DNA of 64,000 bases, taken from Xylaria sp. FL1777 (lineage: Eukaryota; Ascomycota; Sordariomycetes; Xylariales; Xylariaceae). Position 1 is the first letter of the stretch. Each line of letters opens with the position of its first letter. The stretch covers positions 1-64,000 of the forward strand of contig MU400560.1 of NCBI GenBank assembly GCA_022578965.1. Reading direction: 5' to 3'. Shown here piece by piece: positions 59,421-64,000 of this stretch. A program made the position numbers and the translations under genes. The notes under the pieces are model-generated. The model was not told the DNA's origin, made no database searches, and saw only the letters and a program-made list of their open reading frames with translations.

Positions 59421-59555
59421 TGTGACGAATATTGTTTGTGGGTGAAAAGAGGGTAGGAGGTCGGCAACGGAGACCAAGATTAAAGGATTATGAATTCAGG
59501 CCGTAGTATCCCGAAGAGTGTGATAGATTGATGTGACTCGGCTGAGAGGCGTTTT

Positions 59556-59810
59556 GTGTGTACGTGTGTGTGTGTACGTGTACGTATGTGTGCGTATGTG
59601 TGTGTACCGAAGGGAGATGATGAGAGGAGGAGGAGGAGAGGAGAGAGTATGGAGAGAGAGGTCGAGGAAGGTGGTTGAGTTAAGTATCAGATCTGTGCGA
59701 GGTTTGACTGCCCGTGGTGCTGAGACTGACGACACCTGCGTTGGGTTGCAGCTTTGATCTGGTGGAAAGAGCGGTGGAAGTGCGTCTGCGTCTGCGTCTG
59801 CGTCTGGGTG
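59556..59810 (-). repeat. Simple repeats in the leader of the small gene
   Basis: A GT/GTAC-rich microsatellite (59,556-59,607), a GAGGA tract (about 59,621-59,660) and four copies of the hexamer GCGTCT (59,779-59,805). On the transcript strand these read CA, CT and GACGCA. Confidence 0.65.
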
Positions 59811-59869
59811 TTGGTAGGGGTCTCGCCACAATGTCTAGCGTGGGCCAGTGTACCTGTTTGTGCCTTGTA

Positions 59870-59876
59870 TTATATA
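59870..59876 (-). promoter_or_regulatory. TATA box for the small gene
   Basis: Reads CTATATAATA on the minus strand in otherwise GC-balanced DNA, upstream of the pyrimidine-rich leader and leader intron that lead to the ATG at 59329. Confidence 0.5.
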
Positions 59877-62800
59877 GCCGTGGAGGAGGAGAAGGAGGGA
59901 ATGAGGGAATGAGGGAATGTTTGTGGGTTCTGGTTTCTGGTCTCTGGTTTGTGGTTTGTGCGTGTGTGCAATGTATAGGTAATGTATTAAACAATAGGAG
60001 GTAGCTGTGTAAGTCACATCCAGGACCCGATACAAACAATAGGCCCCCGCGATTTTGGGATCCCAGATCTGGGTGGTGGTGGCTTGGGGGACAAGTAGGT
60101 ACGTGTAACTGCAGGTAGCTGTTACAACACTACAAGTATGCTTGGCTGGCTGGCTGGAGCTTGGCTTTTGAATGTTGTGAGAGGTTGTATATTGGATGGA
60201 TTGGACACTCCAACTTGTCGAGGAGATTAGTGTATTCTCTTACAAGCTCCGTCCAAACAAAAAAAAAAAGTAAAAAAAAAAGTCGGATTCCGAAAACGAG
60301 TGCACACTAAATTGCAAGTTCTTTTTCTGACAAGGCTCGCTCGCTTAGGCAGGTGAATGATGAATCAATCCAGTGCAGCTAGGTTACTGTTGTACTCGGC
60401 AAGATGGTTGGTTGAATGGATGCAGAAGTCGATCAGGATTAGAGAGATAGAGTGAGTTGGCCACAAAAGTGAAGAGAGAAATCATTCCAGATGGGTAGGG
60501 CAGCAGGGAATGTTGGGTACATTTATTTATGAGACCCAAAAGGTAGATATTGGAATCGAAAATTACATGTCGTGCCAACAAGGTATCAAGGTATCTAGGT
60601 ATCCAGGTATCCAGGGCAAGTAGGTAGCCAATATTAAATGAAGTACGCAGTACCTGTGCTTGAAGGTATATGCAGTACTATTTCCCGGCCTATTACTACC
60701 TGGCATACATGTATGCAGGCTGTACACTGCCTGTACCAGAAGGCTTATTTCTATCTAACCTATTAGGTTGGTACAAGGCAAGTGTATTAGTTTGTATCGA
60801 GAATAAGGTGATACACCAAGAACAACCTGTATTGTACCGATGGAACTGGATTGGCCGCTCGCCCCCATTTACCCCCATTTGCCCCATTTGCCCCGGGTCC
60901 CCCAGAAATGGAAACGGGCAAAAACCAGACTAGGACCACCCATCCAGAGTATGGAGAAAACCTGGGGCCATTTCTTTTGGCCGAAAATGAATAGGTACAC
61001 GTAGTGTGAGTAAAAATAAAATGAGTCGGAACAAGACCAATAAGGTATTTGTACAACAAGTGGAAGTCGAGCTAGTAGCCAACCTCGTACCTACCTACGT
61101 ACACATTCAAATAGCGTCTCCTATTCGTGCAATTACCTCGGATGGTCCCCCACGAGACGGTATCGTCGGTCACACTTTTTACTACCCTTTACTTATCTAC
61201 ATGTACCTACATACCTACATCTAGTTGCAGCCTAGGACGGTGGTCTTCCCCAGGCAACATATCGGATGGGCTACAGGTACTACTAAGCGCTCCAATAATT
61301 ACCTAGTATGAATCTGTCACAGACACGTCTCGAAGGAATGAGGAATCCTGATAAGCAGGCTATCTACATATACTACATACGCAGTAGTAAAGGCCCGAGA
61401 GGCTTACTGCGTTACGAGTCACACAGGCAAGCACCGACGGCACACGCTCCTCTAAGAACCTACGAAGCCTAGGTAGTTGTGGGATCGAGCCGTGTTGGTT
61501 TGTCCAACGTGCAATGCACAATCCTGCTAATATACCTACATGTAGGTAGGTTGTTATGGGTACCTAAGGTAAGTAGGTAGGATAATGCATTGCGAGTCTA
61601 CCTATATGTATGGTTTATGGGCCCAAGCCCTTCCCTCGTATAAGAGGATTTAGGGTCTAAGCCTGCATTGACTTTGTATGGCACTACGAGCAATCCGTAC
61701 GTAACTAACAAGTCATCATGACTATTATTATCAGTGGGATGTTGGTCACGTCAGCCAGGTTGGAGAGCATCTGCGCGCGCAAGGCTCTCATAGGAAGATG
61801 TATCTAAGGTGCTAAGGTGTGTGTAAGTAGCTGAGGTGTTCAATGTAATGCTGCACCCCAAAATTTCAACCCAGCCAGCCCCAACATATACTATACTGGA
61901 CTAGCACACTTTTGCAAATAGGACTATGCATTCTCCAGGTGCTCTATTTACCACTTACAGGATGTGCATACTACGTCGTATTGCCATGATCGGCATCTAG
62001 TCTTCGCTACGGTCTACTTTCAATGTAGATAGTAGATTATATGGATACACTATAGCCCAATTCAGCCAAACCACCACTCAAGGCTTGGCCGCATTGAATA
62101 AGAACTGGGAAGTTTTTGTTTTCGAATATTATTATTACAATTATTTTACCTAAAAACTAAATTAGTTTTTCACAAGTCCGGTTTTGCGATTCAGGTATCA
62201 TTGCTGGATGCTGGAGAGGGAGCTGCTACGCAATTAACCATTTCCTGCCCAGGGTGACGGCACAACACCAAGCTGACATGTCAAGGGATCGTTGTCTCAG
62301 GGTTGAGGTGCCTTTCTGACGAGATACGCCGGTAGGCTTACACGTGTACGGTAATCTGGAATTACAGCTTAGTATGGGAGCCGGGCAACAAATATATTGG
62401 GGAAGCGTGCAAGTAAACTCCGAGGCATGGCATTGCCTTGGCACCAGGGCTTTATACAGATCAGACTCATACCGGGCGGTAGAGTTAGCAGAGATGCCGT
62501 ACACCAGACTCGCCACGACCATTCAGTCTATCGAGGAATCAATCAAAATTGGAAAGCCGGCCCTGCAGGCAACGCGAATCACGTTTTTCCCCAGATTGCC
62601 CAGACACGCCGGTGCTTCTAGTGTACAGTACACTAGCACCACTAGCTAACATGAGGTTGCACGCCGTACTGCGTACCTCCGGCATCCTAGGTACGTGCTT
62701 AGGCATGTCCATACGCATACTCAAGAGGTTGTTTTAGGTAAATCGTACAGAGGTACAGATCGCGCTCTACTTGGTCTAAATAGCATACCGGCAGGATCTC

Positions 62801-64000
62801 ATGTCTTCGTCTACCTACCTAGCCTATCTACATTGTAGGAATGTACTGATGTAGGCAATGGTTACTAGTATCTATCGTGGGCTAGTACAGTTAAGGAAAG
62901 TACCTCGAGGCACTTGGGTACGTAATAGGGTGGTATATACATACCTACTGCATGGGGACACTACCTAACCTTACATGTACATAGCACCTAACTCGGTGTG
63001 CTACAACTCAAAGTAACTGTAACAAAAACTAAAACCAAATAACATATTACATATTATATGCCGCGGTTTGATGCCATCCATGCTTTGAGATTGTACCTTC
63101 TTGTCTCGGAACCTGCTACGTGGCCAACATACACCACATCTTGAGTCTAGACGATGATGACCGTCCTGTCTTGCCTTGTCCTGTCACGGAGTCTCGGTGC
63201 TCATCAAGCAATACGTGCCTTAGGTTAGGCAGGCAGTCAGTCGACATTGACTCAACTGGGCCGCTCGGGTTGGCGGATTCTACCAACACCCATTTTCCAT
63301 TTTCCCAGAGGATGCTGTTTAGTGTGTGCAGTTAAGCGAAGACAACCTTACATCTACTGATCTTTCCGGGGTTACCGGGACAGAACAGCGTGTTTCCGAC
63401 AAACAAAGGAGGTAACAATACCCTGCTGTTTCGATGAACCTTTTTCCCGCGCTGTGTAAAAAGCCCTGGCTGCATAAATAACATAAATAATATAAATAAC
63501 AGTAATAAGGAGCGGACGCACATACATACCGCAACTGCAGCGAATGCAAACCCGTGGATGCTTGGCGGCGATCCGGATAGTGTACTGTATGAGTAAGTAG
63601 GATATTATCCCAAGACGCCCCCCAGACTTGTCAACCATCAAAGTCCCGAACTGGAGCCAAACTGGAGAAATGTGGAGAGGCTTCAGCACTTTGGAACGCC
63701 TCCCCGACACACAGGCTCACCGGGCTGTCCGATCCGCACGAGGCGAACATGCTGCTGGTTGGTCGACACGATGATTTTGCCTTTGCTTTCTCGCATCCTA
63801 CTCCCTGCCTAGTTGCTGTGTAGTCTGGGTACGTACACTACGTGTTTACTATATTCGCCTCCCGTTATTATTCTAGTTTTAGCTTTGACATTGCATCAAA
63901 AGGCACCAGGGATGAACAACAACAGTGCAATGCGAGCTTCGGACAGCTTCCGTCTTGCACCCTGCGACGCGCCGTCGAACCCGACGGGAATGTGTAATTT
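59877..64000. other. Gene-poor region rich in TACCTA/TAGGTA words
   Basis: No supported gene in 4.1 kb. It contains a three-copy GGGAATGA repeat (about 59,895-59,920), a GGCT tract (60,141-60,160) and many copies of ACCTACCTA/TAGGTAGGT (60,570-60,630, 61,085-61,220, 61,535-61,610, 62,810-62,840). Short ORFs are probably accidental. A 29-codon open stretch starting at 63,912 runs off the window end. Confidence 0.5.

Noticed and set aside
59496..59831. 111-codon minus-strand ORF in the leader of the small gene
   Set aside because: Made of CA/CT/GACGCA simple repeats (His/Thr/Tyr and Asp/Ala runs); at most a leader ORF.
63912..64000. Open frame running off the right end of the window
   Set aside because: Only 29 codons visible, with no domain or signal peptide; cannot be judged without the following sequence.
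1..64000. CRISPR arrays, operons, riboswitches and prokaryotic promoters
   Set aside because: The tandem arrays lack spacer-repeat structure and the genes are intron-containing fungal genes.

Overview
The window is filamentous ascomycete (Pezizomycotina) nuclear DNA made of two very different halves. The organism type is inferred from short GT..AG introns (69-332 nt) with CTAAC-type branch sites, GPI-anchored wall proteins, fungal-type MBF1 and Cdt1, and a large AT-rich block of transposon remains that looks mutated by a RIP-like process (C to T on either strand). I cannot name the genus.

Positions 1 to about 39,770 are an extremely AT-rich block with no intact gene. Within it I can still read: a structurally complete Ty3/gypsy LTR retrotransposon (185-8214, minus strand, matching 213-bp LTRs and a 5-bp target duplication); a DNA element with about 455-bp terminal inverted repeats and TA ends (9711-12672); a wrecked tandem C2H2 zinc-finger array with an exact 87-bp period (about 13,373-13,802, plus strand); a wrecked Tad1-like LINE reverse transcriptase on the plus strand (about 29,240-29,680, inside a longer A-rich element); a tRNA-like relic with A and B boxes (36,294-36,370); and many minisatellites of 16-23 bp and tandem repeats of 87-300 bp. 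Hand counts suggest that the surviving cytosines sit almost only after purines (GpC and ApC), which is not the simple CpA-loss pattern of classical RIP.

The boundary at about 39,600-39,790 is a minisatellite whose units regain C and G step by step. About 400 bp further on begins normal gene space (39,790-64,000). It holds six genes I can support: a two-exon cysteine-rich, probably GPI-anchored secreted protein (40,170-41,721 +); a second Ser/Asp-rich GPI-type wall protein (43,766-42,992 -); a three-exon GFA/CENP-V-type zinc protein (49,758-49,198 -); the coactivator MBF1 (54,250-55,049 +); the replication licensing factor Cdt1 (57,638-56,100 -), convergent with MBF1; and a small unknown protein with a TATA box and a leader intron (59,329-59,096 -). 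A decayed piece resembling a sulfite-oxidase/nitrate-reductase dimerisation domain lies near 44,000-44,440. The rest is intergenic, with long gene-poor stretches at 44.4-49.2 kb, 49.8-54.2 kb and 59.9-64 kb.

The genes do not form a pathway cluster. The gene half mixes housekeeping genes (MBF1, Cdt1) with two surface-protein genes nearest the heterochromatic block. Exon joins were deduced by eye from frame continuity and splice signals; no alignment or search was run.
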